From Corynebacterium pygosceleis (lineage in GTDB: Bacteria; Actinomycetota; Actinomycetes; Mycobacteriales; Mycobacteriaceae), in the NCBI RefSeq assembly GCF_016595275.2, contig NZ_JAENIQ020000001.1, positions 434,001 through 498,000 on the forward strand: a stretch of 64,000 nt of DNA, read 5' to 3'. Positions within the stretch are counted from its first letter, which is position 1. The number at the start of each line of letters is the position of its first letter. Shown in pieces: positions 53,569 through 62,817 of the stretch. The notes beneath the pieces were generated by a model. The model had not been told where the DNA came from, did no database searches, and saw only the letters and a list, made by a program, of their open reading frames with translations. The position numbers and the translations under genes are program-made.

Positions 53569-54765
53569 TCAGCGGACCACACACTCACGGGTGTCCACGG
53601 GCTCGGTGAGCCGGGTGATGTCGCCGATCCTGCCACGGACTTCCTCGGCGGTCAGGGCGTACCCGACATCGGTGGTCTCGGTGGCGGCACCGAACACGAC
53701 GCCCAGGACCTCTCCGCGCTCGTTGACCATGGGGCCCCCGGAGTTGCCCTGTCTGATCGTGCCACGGACGGTGTACGCCTCACGTTCGACCCGGCCGGTC
53801 GCATAGATGTCGGGGCCGTTGATGGTGAGTCGTTCCCGGATCCGGGCGGGCGCGGCCTCGAAGGGACCTGATTCGGGGAATCCCATGACGATCGCCTCCT
53901 GCCCGCTGACCGCCGGTTCGGGGGCCCAGCCGAGTGCGGGAAGGTCGAGGTGTTCGGCACGGAGCACGGCGATGTCCTCGGCAGGGTCGTAGAACACGAC
54001 GCGGGCCTCCTTCACACCGAGCGCCGTGTCGAGCAGCACGGCGTCGGTGCCCGCGACGACGTGTGCATTGGTGATGACGAGATCGGGTGCCGCGACGAAC
54101 CCGGATCCCATGAGTCGACGGCGGCACTGGTGGGCGTCTCCGAGGACGTGGATGACGCTGGGTTGCAGTGCCTCGACGAGGGCGGGATCACCGACCTCCG
54201 GGGCCGGTGCGTCGACGTGTTTCACGCGCCCCTCGAACGGGGAGATCATCGGGGGCAGCCCGGTGTCGTTGAGCATCGCGGAGATTTTGTCCGGGAGGGT
54301 GTCGAGGGCTGCCGGGGTGGCGCTGTCCACGACACCGAGGACCTCGGAGTTGCGGATGCCCCGGCCGATCGGGCCGGTGATGCCTGTCGCCAGTGTGCTG
54401 GCGACGAGCCACATCACGATGAGCGTCGCGATGACCTGGAAGATCGCCCCGATGATCGAGTCGATGATGAGTGTGTGCCGGAAACGTGCTGATTCACGCA
54501 GCGCGGATCCGGTGACTCCGCCGACGAGGTTTCCGAGGGCGACGAGGGCGAGCACAGTGCCGAGGGCGTAGAGGTAACGCAGTGCCGTGGAATCGGTGTA
54601 ACTCATCACGACGGGGGCGAGAGCCGCACCGCAGACGAGACCGGCGAGCACTCCGACGGTCGACAGGACCGACGCGAACGCACCTTGACGCCACCCTCCC
54701 CAGAGGGCGACGAGCACAGCGGTGACGAGCATTCCGTCAACGACAAGCTGAGGGGACTCTGTCAC
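53569..54765 (-). CDS. marP: MarP-family membrane serine protease
   Basis: 398 residues: four N-terminal transmembrane helices (CvpA-like, residues about 8-150) and a chymotrypsin-like protease domain outside the membrane. Catalytic triad: His in ITNAHVVAG, Asp in DPAEDIAVLRA, Ser in IRQGNSGGPMVN. Cys pair in HQCRRRL and TRECVVR matches the stabilising disulfide of M. tuberculosis MarP (Rv3671c), a protease needed for acid and oxidative-stress survival. GTG 54765 (AAGGAAG upstream) gives the usual length; an ATG at 54801 would add 12 residues. Confidence 0.92.
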   Translation of the reverse strand: MTESPQLVVDGMLVTAVLVALWGGWRQGAFASVLSTVGVLAGLVCGAALAPVVMSYTDSTALRYLYALGTVLALVALGNLVGGVTGSALRESARFRHTLIIDSIIGAIFQVIATLIVMWLVASTLATGITGPIGRGIRNSEVLGVVDSATPAALDTLPDKISAMLNDTGLPPMISPFEGRVKHVDAPAPEVGDPALVEALQPSVIHVLGDAHQCRRRLMGSGFVAAPDLVITNAHVVAGTDAVLLDTALGVKEARVVFYDPAEDIAVLRAEHLDLPALGWAPEPAVSGQEAIVMGFPESGPFEAAPARIRERLTINGPDIYATGRVEREAYTVRGTIRQGNSGGPMVNERGEVLGVVFGAATETTDVGYALTAEEVRGRIGDITRLTEPVDTRECVVR

Positions 54766-54852
54766 TTCGCGGACTCTTCCTTGATTGGTTTCCACTTGCA
54801 TTCCACGGGTGGCCCGTGGGGTCCGGTCGATCGCCGGAACAGCGGGAGGCGA

Positions 54853-55635
54853 CTACAGGAGCCTCTCATTATTGCGCGAGCGGGAGAGGGTGTCGTGGAG
54901 GTTGTGGACCGTGTCGCGGTCCCAGTCGCGTTCCCACCCGGCCTGGTGGAGCGCCGCGTTGAGCAGTCCGGCCGTGAATCCCCAGACCAGGTATCCGTCG
55001 ACGGTGAAGGCGGGACCGCGCCAGTTCTTCCAGCCGACGGTGAGTCTGTTCTCCGGTTCGATGAGCTGCATGAGGGGTACGTCGAACACCTCGTCCGCCT
55101 CATCCGGACTGACGACCCCGACGGGGGTGCGGGTGTGCCAGTGGGCGACGATGGGGTGGACCGGGTATCCGGAGGCACGGATGTGGACGTCCTCGAGCTG
55201 GGCGAGCGGGGTGGTGCTCGTCCGGTCGAGCCCGGTTTCCTCCCAGGCTTCGCGGAGGGCGCAGTCGACGGCGTTGATGTCACCGGGGTCGACCCGGCCA
55301 CCGGGGAAAGCGATCTGTCCGGAGTGGGAACGCATCGTCGGAGACCGGTGGGTCAGGAGTATCGCGGCGTCGTTGGGGAGTTCAGCCGAGGTCTCGGCAC
55401 CGGAGAAGAGCATCAGGACCGCGGCACGACGATTGTGGTCCCCTCCGGAACGCGAGGATTCGGGAAGTCGGCGGTGCAGTTCTCCGGAGGTGACGCCGTC
55501 AACGAGCCGACGCATCCAGACGGGAGCGGCGTGCGGCATCAGTTCGATGTTCGTCCCGGGCCGGTCCGGCCCGCAGGGCGTCCGACGATGCGGGGTCCCC
55601 TCGTCCGGTCGTCCGGCGTCATCCCGTTCGTTCAT
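54853..55635 (-). CDS. Nudix hydrolase, CoA pyrophosphatase type
   Basis: 260 residues. The UPF0035/CoA-pyrophosphatase signature LLTHRSPTMRSHSGQIAFPGG runs directly into the Nudix box GGRVDPGDINAVDCALREAWEETGL, where the first Glu of GX5E is Asp. Expected to cleave CoA or its derivatives, in the cytoplasm. Non-conserved, Pro-rich N-terminal tail of about 35 residues. Overlaps the TlpA-like gene by 4 bp and belongs to the nth-tlpA-nudix-marP unit. Confidence 0.88.
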   Translation of the reverse strand: MNERDDAGRPDEGTPHRRTPCGPDRPGTNIELMPHAAPVWMRRLVDGVTSGELHRRLPESSRSGGDHNRRAAVLMLFSGAETSAELPNDAAILLTHRSPTMRSHSGQIAFPGGRVDPGDINAVDCALREAWEETGLDRTSTTPLAQLEDVHIRASGYPVHPIVAHWHTRTPVGVVSPDEADEVFDVPLMQLIEPENRLTVGWKNWRGPAFTVDGYLVWGFTAGLLNAALHQAGWERDWDRDTVHNLHDTLSRSRNNERLL

Positions 55636-56240
55636 GACAGTGCCCCTTCCACGGCCTCGTCGATTTCCTCGACACTGGTGAACGTCCGGGGGAATGTGCC
55701 ACGCATCTCCCCCGCCGCGTCAGTGACGACGGTCACCGGTACGACACCGGGCAACCCGAGGGTGCCCGCGAAGGTTCCGTGGGGGTCGGTGTAGCTGGGT
55801 AGTTCGATCCCCCATTCCTCCAGTTTGTCGATGCCCGCCGCTTCGGCGGTGTCCGCGTGGACGGCGACGACGGTGTAGTCGGGGTGTTGTCCGGCGAAGG
55901 TCTCGAACAGCGGCATCTCCTCCCGGCAGGGTGCGCACCACCAGGCCCACACCACGGCGATCGTGGGACGATCCTCCGTCGGGGCGGGGGCGGTGTCACC
56001 GAGGCAGTCGAGTTCGACTCCTGCGACGGTGGGGCCGGGACAGGACGGTCGCCCGTCGAGCGCACCCGGATCGACGGGCCGTTGCGTCGGGGTTCCCCGC
56101 GCCCCCTGCGTCTCCGGGGCACGCGGGGTGTCTGTGGGGGTGGGGCCGTTGACGGTGCGGAGCATGGCCGGCACCGCGAGGATGACGAGGGCGGTGAGGA
56201 CGATCGCGGCCACGATCCCCCATCCCGTACGGCGGCTCAT
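55632..56240 (-). CDS. TlpA/ResA-like thiol-disulfide protein
   Basis: 202 residues. N-terminal signal anchor ([21 protein letters not shown]), Pro/Thr-rich linker, then a thioredoxin fold with active site [14 protein letters not shown] and cis-Pro loop [10 protein letters not shown]. Two additional cysteines upstream (RPSCPG, LDCLGD) may form a structural disulfide. Acts in the extracytoplasmic space. ATG 56240 overlaps the nth stop by 4 bp. Counterpart of Rv3673c by position. Confidence 0.88.
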   Translation of the reverse strand: MSRRTGWGIVAAIVLTALVILAVPAMLRTVNGPTPTDTPRAPETQGARGTPTQRPVDPGALDGRPSCPGPTVAGVELDCLGDTAPAPTEDRPTIAVVWAWWCAPCREEMPLFETFAGQHPDYTVVAVHADTAEAAGIDKLEEWGIELPSYTDPHGTFAGTLGLPGVVPVTVVTDAAGEMRGTFPRTFTSVEEIDEAVEGALS

Positions 56241-57037
56241 ACGTCGACCCCGGCGAGGTCCAGCAGATGCTCCCGGTCGTCGCTGGTGATCAGGCGGGCG
56301 GCGGATGCGGGTTCCGTCGGGCCGGCCGCACCGAAGGACGGGCAGTCCGCGGCGAGGAAGCACGCCCCGCAGGCGGGTTTCCGGGAGTGGCAGACACGAC
56401 GGCCGTGCCAGATCATGCGGTGCGAGAACATCGTCCATTCGCGTCGTTCGATGAGTTCGGCGAGGTCGCGTTCCACCTTGACCGGGTCCTCGTTCGTCGT
56501 CATCCCCATTCTGCGGGCCAGACGACCGAGGTGGGTGTCGACGGTGATTCCGGGAACGTCGAAGGCGTCACCGAGCACCACGTTCGCGGTCTTCCGTCCC
56601 ACCCCGGGGAGCTTCACGAGATCCTCGAGTGTGTCGGGGACGTCACCGTCGTACTCGTCGACCAGAGCCTGCCCCAGGCCGATGAGACTACGGGTCTTGG
56701 CGCGGAAGAACCCGGTGGGGCGGATGATCTCCTCGATCTTTTCCGGATCGGCGTGGGCGTAGTCCGCGGCCGTCGGGAAAGCGGCGAACAGATCCGGGGT
56801 GACCTGGTTGACGCGGACGTCGGTGGTCTGTGCACTGAGCACGGTGGCGACGAGGAGCTCAAGCGGGGACGAGAAGTCGAGGTCACAGCGGGCGTCAGGG
56901 TAGCCGACGGCGAGTGTGCGGTTGATTCTCCGGGCGCGCCGCTTCCGGGCGAGATCCGTCTCCCGTCCGGACGCGGCCGGATGCGCGCCGACCCTGGGAC
57001 GGGCTCGACTGGTGAGGGTGACGGACGGTGCAGACAT
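56237..57037 (-). CDS. nth: Endonuclease III
   Basis: DNA glycosylase/AP lyase removing oxidised pyrimidines, 266 residues. Helix-hairpin-helix [17 protein letters not shown] with catalytic Lys, catalytic Asp in [13 protein letters not shown], and the [4Fe-4S] ligands C-X6-C-X2-C-X5-C in [17 protein letters not shown]. Start ATG 57037: TAGAGT ends 7 bp before it (leaderless); a GTG 3 codons earlier lies within that spacer. Head gene of the unit nth-tlpA-nudix. Confidence 0.96.
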   Translation of the reverse strand: MSAPSVTLTSRARPRVGAHPAASGRETDLARKRRARRINRTLAVGYPDARCDLDFSSPLELLVATVLSAQTTDVRVNQVTPDLFAAFPTAADYAHADPEKIEEIIRPTGFFRAKTRSLIGLGQALVDEYDGDVPDTLEDLVKLPGVGRKTANVVLGDAFDVPGITVDTHLGRLARRMGMTTNEDPVKVERDLAELIERREWTMFSHRMIWHGRRVCHSRKPACGACFLAADCPSFGAAGPTEPASAARLITSDDREHLLDLAGVDV

Positions 57038-57152
57038 GGCCCCCACTCTAGTCGGCGCCGACGGGATGCCGGAACGCCCGTCACCGTCGGGTTTCCACCG
57101 GAGTCACGGATTGTGCGCCACGAAACACCGAAGGGGGCTAGACTTTAGAACC

Positions 57153-57278
57153 ATGACCGTCGTTGCCGCCCTCTTCGTACCGGTGATTCTCGCAGTGTTC
57201 GCCATGCAGATGGAGAGATTCGAGACATACTGCACCCGATGCACCACTCACGCCCCTGCCGCAGACCCCGCGGCGTAG
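57153..57278 (+). CDS. 41-residue membrane microprotein with CxxC
   Basis: Reads MTVVAALFVPVILAVFAMQM, then a short tail with CTRC and an Ala/Pro-rich end. One hydrophobic helix followed by two cysteines. TAGACT (57139-57144) ends 8 bp before the ATG, matching the leaderless promoters elsewhere in the window. It sits between nth and glxR, where M. tuberculosis has the membrane protein gene Rv3675, though that one is larger. Function unknown. Confidence 0.6.
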   Translation: MTVVAALFVPVILAVFAMQMERFETYCTRCTTHAPAADPAA

Positions 57279-57624
57279 TTCCGGTGCCGTGCCGGAAATG
57301 GTGTCGTACACCACCGTCGACACCCGCTTGACGGTAAGTGACACCGCTTTTCCGCATCTCCGCTGCACAGTGACATGAATGTCATCAACACATGAACACA
57401 CATAAATCACCCCCGAAGAGACCCCGCAAAACCCAGAACGGTCACAATGAGAGTGCGTTCGTGACGCATAACATAGTAGAATGTTGGGGAACAACGTTAT
57501 TTCTTGACCGCACAAGTTTTTCCGTCACAAGATGCCCCACCGGGGCGGAGTAAGTGAGCTGGAGAATCTGCGGACCAGCCTGTCCCCCACATGCGGACCT
57601 GCTTCATCTGATTAGGAGAAACGA
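57279..57624 (+). promoter_or_regulatory. glxR upstream region
   Basis: 346 bp, AT-richer than its surroundings. TAGAAT (57477-57482) is the best -10 and would give a leader of about 135 nt. It lies inside an inverted repeat AACAT-N6-ATGTT (57470-57485), a possible operator. A second inverted repeat, TGACAT-GA-ATGTCA, is at 57371-57384. AGGAGA stands before the GTG start. I did not find a full GlxR consensus site here. Confidence 0.5.
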
Positions 57625-58308
57625 GTGGAAGCCGTACAGGAGATTCTGTCCCGCGCAGGTATCTTTCAGGGCGTCGATCCCGTCGCCGTCAACAACCTCA
57701 TCCAGGAGCTCGAGACCGTGCGCTACCCGCGCGGCACCACGATCTTCGACGAGGGCGAGCCCGGTGACCGGCTCTACATCATCACCGCCGGCAAGGTGAA
57801 ACTCGCCCGGCACGCCGCGGACGGACGCGAGAACCTCCTCACCGTCATGGGACCATCGGACATGTTCGGTGAACTCTCCATCTTCGACCCCGGCCCCCGC
57901 ACGTCATCGGCGGTGTGCGTCACCGAGGTCCAGGCGGCGACGATGAACTCCGACATGCTCCACAAGTGGATCAGCAACCACCCCGAGATCTCCGAACAGC
58001 TGCTCCGCGTCCTCGCCCGCCGCCTGCGCCGCACCAACGCCTCCCTGGCCGACCTCATCTTCACCGACGTCCCCGGCCGTGTCGCCAAGACTCTGCTGCA
58101 GCTCGCCAACCGGTTCGGCACCCAGGAGGGCGGCGCACTGCGCGTCAACCACGACCTCACCCAGGAGGAGATCGCCCAACTCGTCGGCGCCTCCCGCGAA
58201 ACCGTGAACAAAGCCCTGGCGACGTTCGCCCACCGTGGCTGGATCCGCCTCGAAGGCAAGAGCGTCCTGATCTGCGACACCGAACACCTCGCCAAGCGCG
58301 CACGCTGA
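57625..58308 (+). CDS. glxR: cAMP-responsive global regulator GlxR (CRP family)
   Basis: 227 residues, GTG start with AGGAGA 6 bp upstream. N-terminal cyclic-nucleotide-binding beta-roll (residues 15-120), with the phosphate-binding cassette [17 protein letters not shown] containing the Glu and Arg that contact cAMP; dimerisation helix; C-terminal winged HTH with [22 protein letters not shown]. The sequence is close to GlxR of C. glutamicum and Crp of M. tuberculosis. In corynebacteria GlxR controls hundreds of genes, including sdhCAB and its own gene. Confidence 0.97.
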   Translation: MEAVQEILSRAGIFQGVDPVAVNNLIQELETVRYPRGTTIFDEGEPGDRLYIITAGKVKLARHAADGRENLLTVMGPSDMFGELSIFDPGPRTSSAVCVTEVQAATMNSDMLHKWISNHPEISEQLLRVLARRLRRTNASLADLIFTDVPGRVAKTLLQLANRFGTQEGGALRVNHDLTQEEIAQLVGASRETVNKALATFAHRGWIRLEGKSVLICDTEHLAKRAR

Positions 58309-58321
58309 CGCCCCCCACCCC

Positions 58322-58360
58322 AAAAAAACCCGCCCCGCACCAGCCGTGGGCGGTTTTTTT
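58322..58360 (+). terminator. Intrinsic terminator after glxR
   Basis: A run of seven A before CCCGCCCC pairs with GGGCGG followed by seven T, giving a stem with one bulge and a clear T tract. It starts 14 bp beyond the glxR stop. Confidence 0.85.
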
Positions 58361-58693
58361 CATGTCCTCGACCGTGCGGGAAAACCACACACCAGCGCCC
58401 GGACACCCCGCTCAGAATGGAGGGCCCGGAACCGGTCGAACAGTCCCGGAGCCACCCCCGAACACCCCGCACTTTGGTGCTATTTTCCTTTATTTTTATG
58501 CAAAACTCGGGCCATATCGTGGTCTTTTACTGGGACCATAGTAATTGATGGGTAATTTTCTTTCCTGAATTATTAGGTTAGCTGTTTTACTTCCCGTGAA
58601 AGGCGGTGTCGCCCGTTCTCCGCACCTCTGTACCGCTTCCGGTGGTCCGGTAACAGGCTGCATCCATCATTTTCCAGGAAGAGGACAATTGAC
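58361..58693 (+). promoter_or_regulatory. AT-rich region upstream of the LRR surface protein
   Basis: 333 bp, with 58480-58600 clearly AT-richer than the window (many TTT and AAT runs). No gene. CATAGTAAT near 58536 contains a possible -10. TTAGGTTAG at 58573-58581 equals the left half of the DtxR iron box, but the right half does not match. AAGAGGA precedes the GTG start. The base composition fits either a strong upstream promoter or DNA acquired with the LRR gene. Confidence 0.45.
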
Positions 58694-61600
58694 GTGTTCC
58701 AGAACAGACCAGGGAGAACGCTGCTAGCCGCCATTGTCTCGGCCAGCCTTCTCGTGACCTTCGCGCAACCTGCGGGCGCCATCCCCACCGTCGATGACCC
58801 CACACCGCACATCTCCGTCACGCAGAACATCGAGACGGTCCGGGGCGAGGGACCCGCCCCGGAGATGAAGGCGGTCCCGGTGGCCGATGTCCCACTGCCC
58901 CCGGCACTCGCCGGTCTACCGCTCCCTCCGGGGTTCTCACCCCAGCAGTTCGCCATCCTGGGTGGGGCACTCGCCATACTCGCAGCTCTCGGCACCGTAC
59001 TCTTCGGGCTGTTCTCCGGCGGAGGCTCCTCCGGAAAGACGAAGAACGACCCGACGGAGACAAGCTCTCCCCCGGAGACCTCGACGACGCCGACGACGAC
59101 AACGACCGAGCCGACCAGCACCACGTCCCCGGATGAGACGGAGACGAGTACCAGCGAAACCTCCACCACCACGGAGCCCACGTCGGATCCCTCCCCGGAA
59201 CCCACGACCCCGGCACCGGAGCCCGGGAACCTCCCGACACAGACCGAGGAGGTTCAACCCAGTCCGGACGAGGCGATCGAACAGGTCGAGGTCAACCCGA
59301 TGGCCCGCGGCGCCGATGAAGCCGAGGCCATGGCGATCCTCGCCACCGACGACGGTGAGGTCACCGTCGAGGGAACCCATGTCATCCCGGACAGCGTCGT
59401 CGCCGAATCAGAACTCGTCCCCGGTACGGTCCTCTCCATCCCTCCGTCACCGGGCGCACCGACCGGTGCCATCGTGAAGATCGAGTCAGTCACCGATGAT
59501 CCCTCGAACCCGGATGCTGAGATCGTCGTCACGAGCGAGGGAACGTTGAGCGACATCGTCAAGGAGACCCCGGGATCCGTCACCATCGAAGGCACCTTCG
59601 CCGAGGCCGCCCTCATCCCCGCGGAAGGCGTCACCCCACTGCCCGTGGAGGAACGGGCCTTCAACAAGACCTTCGACGGCCCGTCCCTGCCGTTCACAGC
59701 GGACCTCAAGCCCTACGCCCCCGGAATGGACAAAGCGAAACTGTCCGGAAACCTGAAGTCACGTGCCTTCCTCACCCTGGACGCCGGGGCGTTCAAGGGT
59801 GTCCGGGAGTTCTCCATGACCGCCGAGGTGTCCATGGACGCACGGCTCGACCTGGAGAAGCACGTCGCCTACGACAAGGACTTCGACTTCCCCCTCATCG
59901 TTCCCCGCGCCTACCCCGTCACCTTCACGGTGGGGGCCATCCCGATCCACGGAACCGTGACCCCGAAGGCGAACTTCCAGGCCTCCATCCATGCGACGGG
60001 TGACTTCAACTACCACCCGAGCTTCACCACCGGCATGCAGACCGGCGTCCGCTACCAGAACAACAACTTCGGCCCCGTGGATCACCGGTGGTTCACCCCG
60101 TCCGGTGTCGACGACATCTCCATCAGGGGCAAGGCGACCATCACCGCCGGCATCATCGCGGGCGTGGACATTTCCCTGTACCAGACGGTCTCCACCAGCG
60201 GCGACGCCACCATCGAGGCCATTCTCACCGTCACCCTGAACAACACCGACCTGCGGTGTGACCTGGTGGCCAACTTCCGCCCGAGTCTCTCCCTGCACGC
60301 CCAGGTCCCGTTGACGAACCTGAAGTGGGAGCGGCGGATCGCCGGTTTCAGCGCGGTGCTCTGGGCCAATGACCGCAATCTGTGCAGCTTCTCCACCGAC
60401 CCGGGCGACGGTTCCGGTGACGGCACCGGAGACGGACCGGGAGACGGTTCAGATCCGGGATCCGATCCAGGCGACGGCACCGGGGACACCCCCGGCTACG
60501 ACAGGAACAACGTCATCCCCGATGAAGCGCTGCGCGTGTTCATCAACAGAGAACTGGGCAAAGAGGACCTGACCTCTCCGGTGACCCAGGACGAGCTGGA
60601 CGGGGCACTGATCCGGTCACTGCACATTACCAACGAGATACATATGCCTGACGGGAGCTACAGATACTACGAGACACTCGAGGGGATCCAGTACATCAGG
60701 AGTCTCGAGGAACTCGAGATTGGCTATTATGGTTTCGACTTCAACGCGCATATTCCCGATCTGTCTGTCCTCCCGCACCTCTCCAAACTCGTGATCTACG
60801 GTGCGTCCCAGCACGATTTCGACGAGGCTGCTGGAACCTTCCCGGCACTCGCATCCGTGGAACTGTGGAGCGGTAACTGGAGGACTCTCCCCTCGGCGAT
60901 GTTCGAGCACCCGGCAGAGGCCACCTACACCCCATCGCTGCGCAGCATCAAGATCTACAATCTGCCCTACCTCGCAGCCCTTCCGGAGAGCCTGGGGCAG
61001 CAGACCACGATGAACAGCATCACCATATCCGAGACCGCGATCTCCACCCTCCCGGACAGTATCGGGAACATCACATCACTCCAGAACCTGAGTCTCTCCG
61101 AAAACCCAAATCTCCGCTCTCTCCCGGACGATATCGGCAACTCACCCTCACTCAACAGTCTGAGAGTCACCCAGTCCCCGGCGCTCACCTCACTCCCGGA
61201 GAGCCTGTTTGACGTGGTACCCCTCCGCTCGGTTGAAATCAGGAATACAGGCCTGTCGACGCTCCCCGACAACCTGGGAAATGCGGAGTTCCTCAACTCA
61301 CTCAATGTGTCAGACAACCGCCTGAAAACCCTCCCCGATTCCATCGGAAACCTGCACACCTTGAGTACCCTGGACGTTTCCGGGAATACGCTCAGCGCAC
61401 TACCCGAATCGGTGACCACACTGTATTCCCTCTCGACGCTGTACGCGGGCGGGAACCGCCTCGAGTCCCTTCCCGACAACTGGGAGAACATGGGGACCCT
61501 GTCCAGTCTCAGTCTCTCCGACAATCTCCTGCGGGACAACATCCCGGAATCCTTCGGCGAGATGCCCAGTCTCGAATATCTGTATCTGTCCGGCAACGGC

Positions 61601-61819
61601 ATCACTCAGATGCCGGAGTTCCTGAAACACAGACTCCACCCGACCGGGTACCGGGCCAACGTCCACCTGGAACGAAACCCGATCACGACGGTCCCGGAAT
61701 TCGTTCTCACCTCCCATGCCGACATCTATCTCTACGGGACGGGAATCCGCCCGGATGACCCGGTTGTCCTGAAGGCAGGTGAAGACGGCAACGACGTGGG
61801 ATTCAGCTTCTCCCGCTAG
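58694..61819 (+). CDS. Large leucine-rich-repeat surface protein
   Basis: 1041 residues, GTG start. Order: signal peptide (residues 1-29, ending AQPAGA); short segment; a hydrophobic helix near 86-108 (FAILGGALAILAALGTVLFG); a Thr/Ser/Glu/Pro stalk (about 115-185); a unique region (190-565) with many beta-strand-like segments; a Gly/Asp linker (about 569-600, repeats of GDGS/GDGT); then at least nine LRRs of 23-24 residues (about 760-1010) of the pattern LPxSLGNLxxLxxLxLSxNxL. No LPXTG sorting signal and no C-terminal membrane anchor. Probably displayed outside, held by the internal helix. Adhesion or protein binding is plausible from LRR families; no function is proven. Lies between glxR and the MBL gene, which are close neighbours in related genomes. 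Confidence 0.85.
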   Translation: MFQNRPGRTLLAAIVSASLLVTFAQPAGAIPTVDDPTPHISVTQNIETVRGEGPAPEMKAVPVADVPLPPALAGLPLPPGFSPQQFAILGGALAILAALGTVLFGLFSGGGSSGKTKNDPTETSSPPETSTTPTTTTTEPTSTTSPDETETSTSETSTTTEPTSDPSPEPTTPAPEPGNLPTQTEEVQPSPDEAIEQVEVNPMARGADEAEAMAILATDDGEVTVEGTHVIPDSVVAESELVPGTVLSIPPSPGAPTGAIVKIESVTDDPSNPDAEIVVTSEGTLSDIVKETPGSVTIEGTFAEAALIPAEGVTPLPVEERAFNKTFDGPSLPFTADLKPYAPGMDKAKLSGNLKSRAFLTLDAGAFKGVREFSMTAEVSMDARLDLEKHVAYDKDFDFPLIVPRAYPVTFTVGAIPIHGTVTPKANFQASIHATGDFNYHPSFTTGMQTGVRYQNNNFGPVDHRWFTPSGVDDISIRGKATITAGIIAGVDISLYQTVSTSGDATIEAILTVTLNNTDLRCDLVANFRPSLSLHAQVPLTNLKWERRIAGFSAVLWANDRNLCSFSTDPGDGSGDGTGDGPGDGSDPGSDPGDGTGDTPGYDRNNVIPDEALRVFINRELGKEDLTSPVTQDELDGALIRSLHITNEIHMPDGSYRYYETLEGIQYIRSLEELEIGYYGFDFNAHIPDLSVLPHLSKLVIYGASQHDFDEAAGTFPALASVELWSGNWRTLPSAMFEHPAEATYTPSLRSIKIYNLPYLAALPESLGQQTTMNSITISETAISTLPDSIGNITSLQNLSLSENPNLRSLPDDIGNSPSLNSLRVTQSPALTSLPESLFDVVPLRSVEIRNTGLSTLPDNLGNAEFLNSLNVSDNRLKTLPDSIGNLHTLSTLDVSGNTLSALPESVTTLYSLSTLYAGGNRLESLPDNWENMGTLSSLSLSDNLLRDNIPESFGEMPSLEYLYLSGNGITQMPEFLKHRLHPTGYRANVHLERNPITTVPEFVLTSHADIYLYGTGIRPDDPVVLKAGEDGNDVGFSFSR

Positions 61820-61857
61820 TAGGAGTCCAGTTCGCTCCATCCCCGCCGACACGACCG

Positions 61858-61904
61858 AAAGCCCCGCCCCCATTCCGCATCGCGCGGGAAGGGGGCGGGG
61901 CTTT
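61858..61904. terminator. Bidirectional terminator, LRR gene and MBL gene
   Basis: AAAGCCCCGCCCCC (61858-61871) pairs perfectly with GGGGGCGGGGCTTT (61891-61904), 14 bp, with T's continuing on the plus strand and A's before the stem. Between convergent stops. Confidence 0.9.
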
Positions 61905-61962
61905 TCACTGCCACCAGGGTTTACCCTGACGGTGTACCGGCGGGAACGACCCGGAGACGCTC

Positions 61963-62778
61963 CTACTCGCCGTTGTTCTCCAGGTAGCGGAGGGTGACGC
62001 GGGTAGACTGCTCGGCCGCGCCGCGGAGCACGGGGTCGACGTCGGTGTAGATCTCGTCGACCAGGGTCTTCAGGGGGATGTCCTTGCCGAGGCGGGCGCG
62101 GACCTCGCGGACCTGCGCGAGGCGCTGCTCACGGCGGTCGATGTACTTGCGGGCCATCTGCGCGGTGTCGGGAAGGTCGGGGCCGTGGGCGGGCAGCAGG
62201 TGGATGCCGTCGCCCTCCTTCTCCAGCATGTGGAGGGTGTCCAGGTAGAGCCCCAGGTCACCGTCGGTCTCGGAGATCATGGTGGTGTGCCGACCGGCGA
62301 TCGTGTCACCGGTGAAGATGCCCTCCAGTGTCGATTCATGGGGCACGCCGCTCCAGATGAAGAAGCAGGCGGAATCCGAGGTGTGCCCCGGGGTGTGTCG
62401 GACCTCGATCTGCGGGGTCACCCCCTCGAGGGAGATGACCTCCCGGTCCTCCAGCGGTTCCCCCTCGCGGCAGTAGGTTTTGTCGAAGGCTCGGACGGGT
62501 GCGCCGGTGAGCTGGCGGAACCGGCCGGTGGAGTCGGCGTGGTCGTGGTGCCGGTGGGTGATCAGGATCAGTGCGACCTCACTGGCCTTGCTGTTGAGGA
62601 CGTTGAGATGGCCCTCATCCTCCGGCCCCGGGTCGATGACGATGCTCCGTGGATCGCCCTCCGCACGGATGACCCAGGAGTTTGTTCCCTCCAGTGAGGC
62701 GTAGGACGGGTTCGGACTGAGGACAACTGCAGCTGACGGCGTTACCGGACGCAGCTGGCTGTAGGCGGGGTGCTCCAT
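61963..62778 (-). CDS. MBL-fold metallo-hydrolase
   Basis: 271 residues of the metallo-beta-lactamase superfamily. Zinc ligands: HxHxDH in ITHRHHDHADS, His in VRHTPGHTSDS, Asp in FTGDTIAG and His in LLPAHGPDL. C-terminal helical region (REQRLAQVREVRARLG) as in glyoxalase II-like/LACTB2-type hydrolases, possibly a thioesterase or nuclease. Rv3677c equivalent by position. ATG 62778 chosen: TAAGCT ends 7 bp before it, whereas the ATG at 62799 lies upstream of that promoter. Confidence 0.9.
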   Translation of the reverse strand: MEHPAYSQLRPVTPSAAVVLSPNPSYASLEGTNSWVIRAEGDPRSIVIDPGPEDEGHLNVLNSKASEVALILITHRHHDHADSTGRFRQLTGAPVRAFDKTYCREGEPLEDREVISLEGVTPQIEVRHTPGHTSDSACFFIWSGVPHESTLEGIFTGDTIAGRHTTMISETDGDLGLYLDTLHMLEKEGDGIHLLPAHGPDLPDTAQMARKYIDRREQRLAQVREVRARLGKDIPLKTLVDEIYTDVDPVLRGAAEQSTRVTLRYLENNGE

Positions 62779-62817
62779 GCCCACCAGCTTAACCGCCAAC
62801 GGCGTCCGTGCACGGTG

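Noticed and set aside
57279..57624. GlxR autoregulatory site before glxR
   Set aside because: Only half-sites (for example ATCACC) were found; the two inverted repeats have the wrong spacing.
58573..58581. DtxR iron box upstream of the LRR gene
   Set aside because: Only the left half (TTAGGTTAG) matches; the right half is unrelated, so it is below a credible site.
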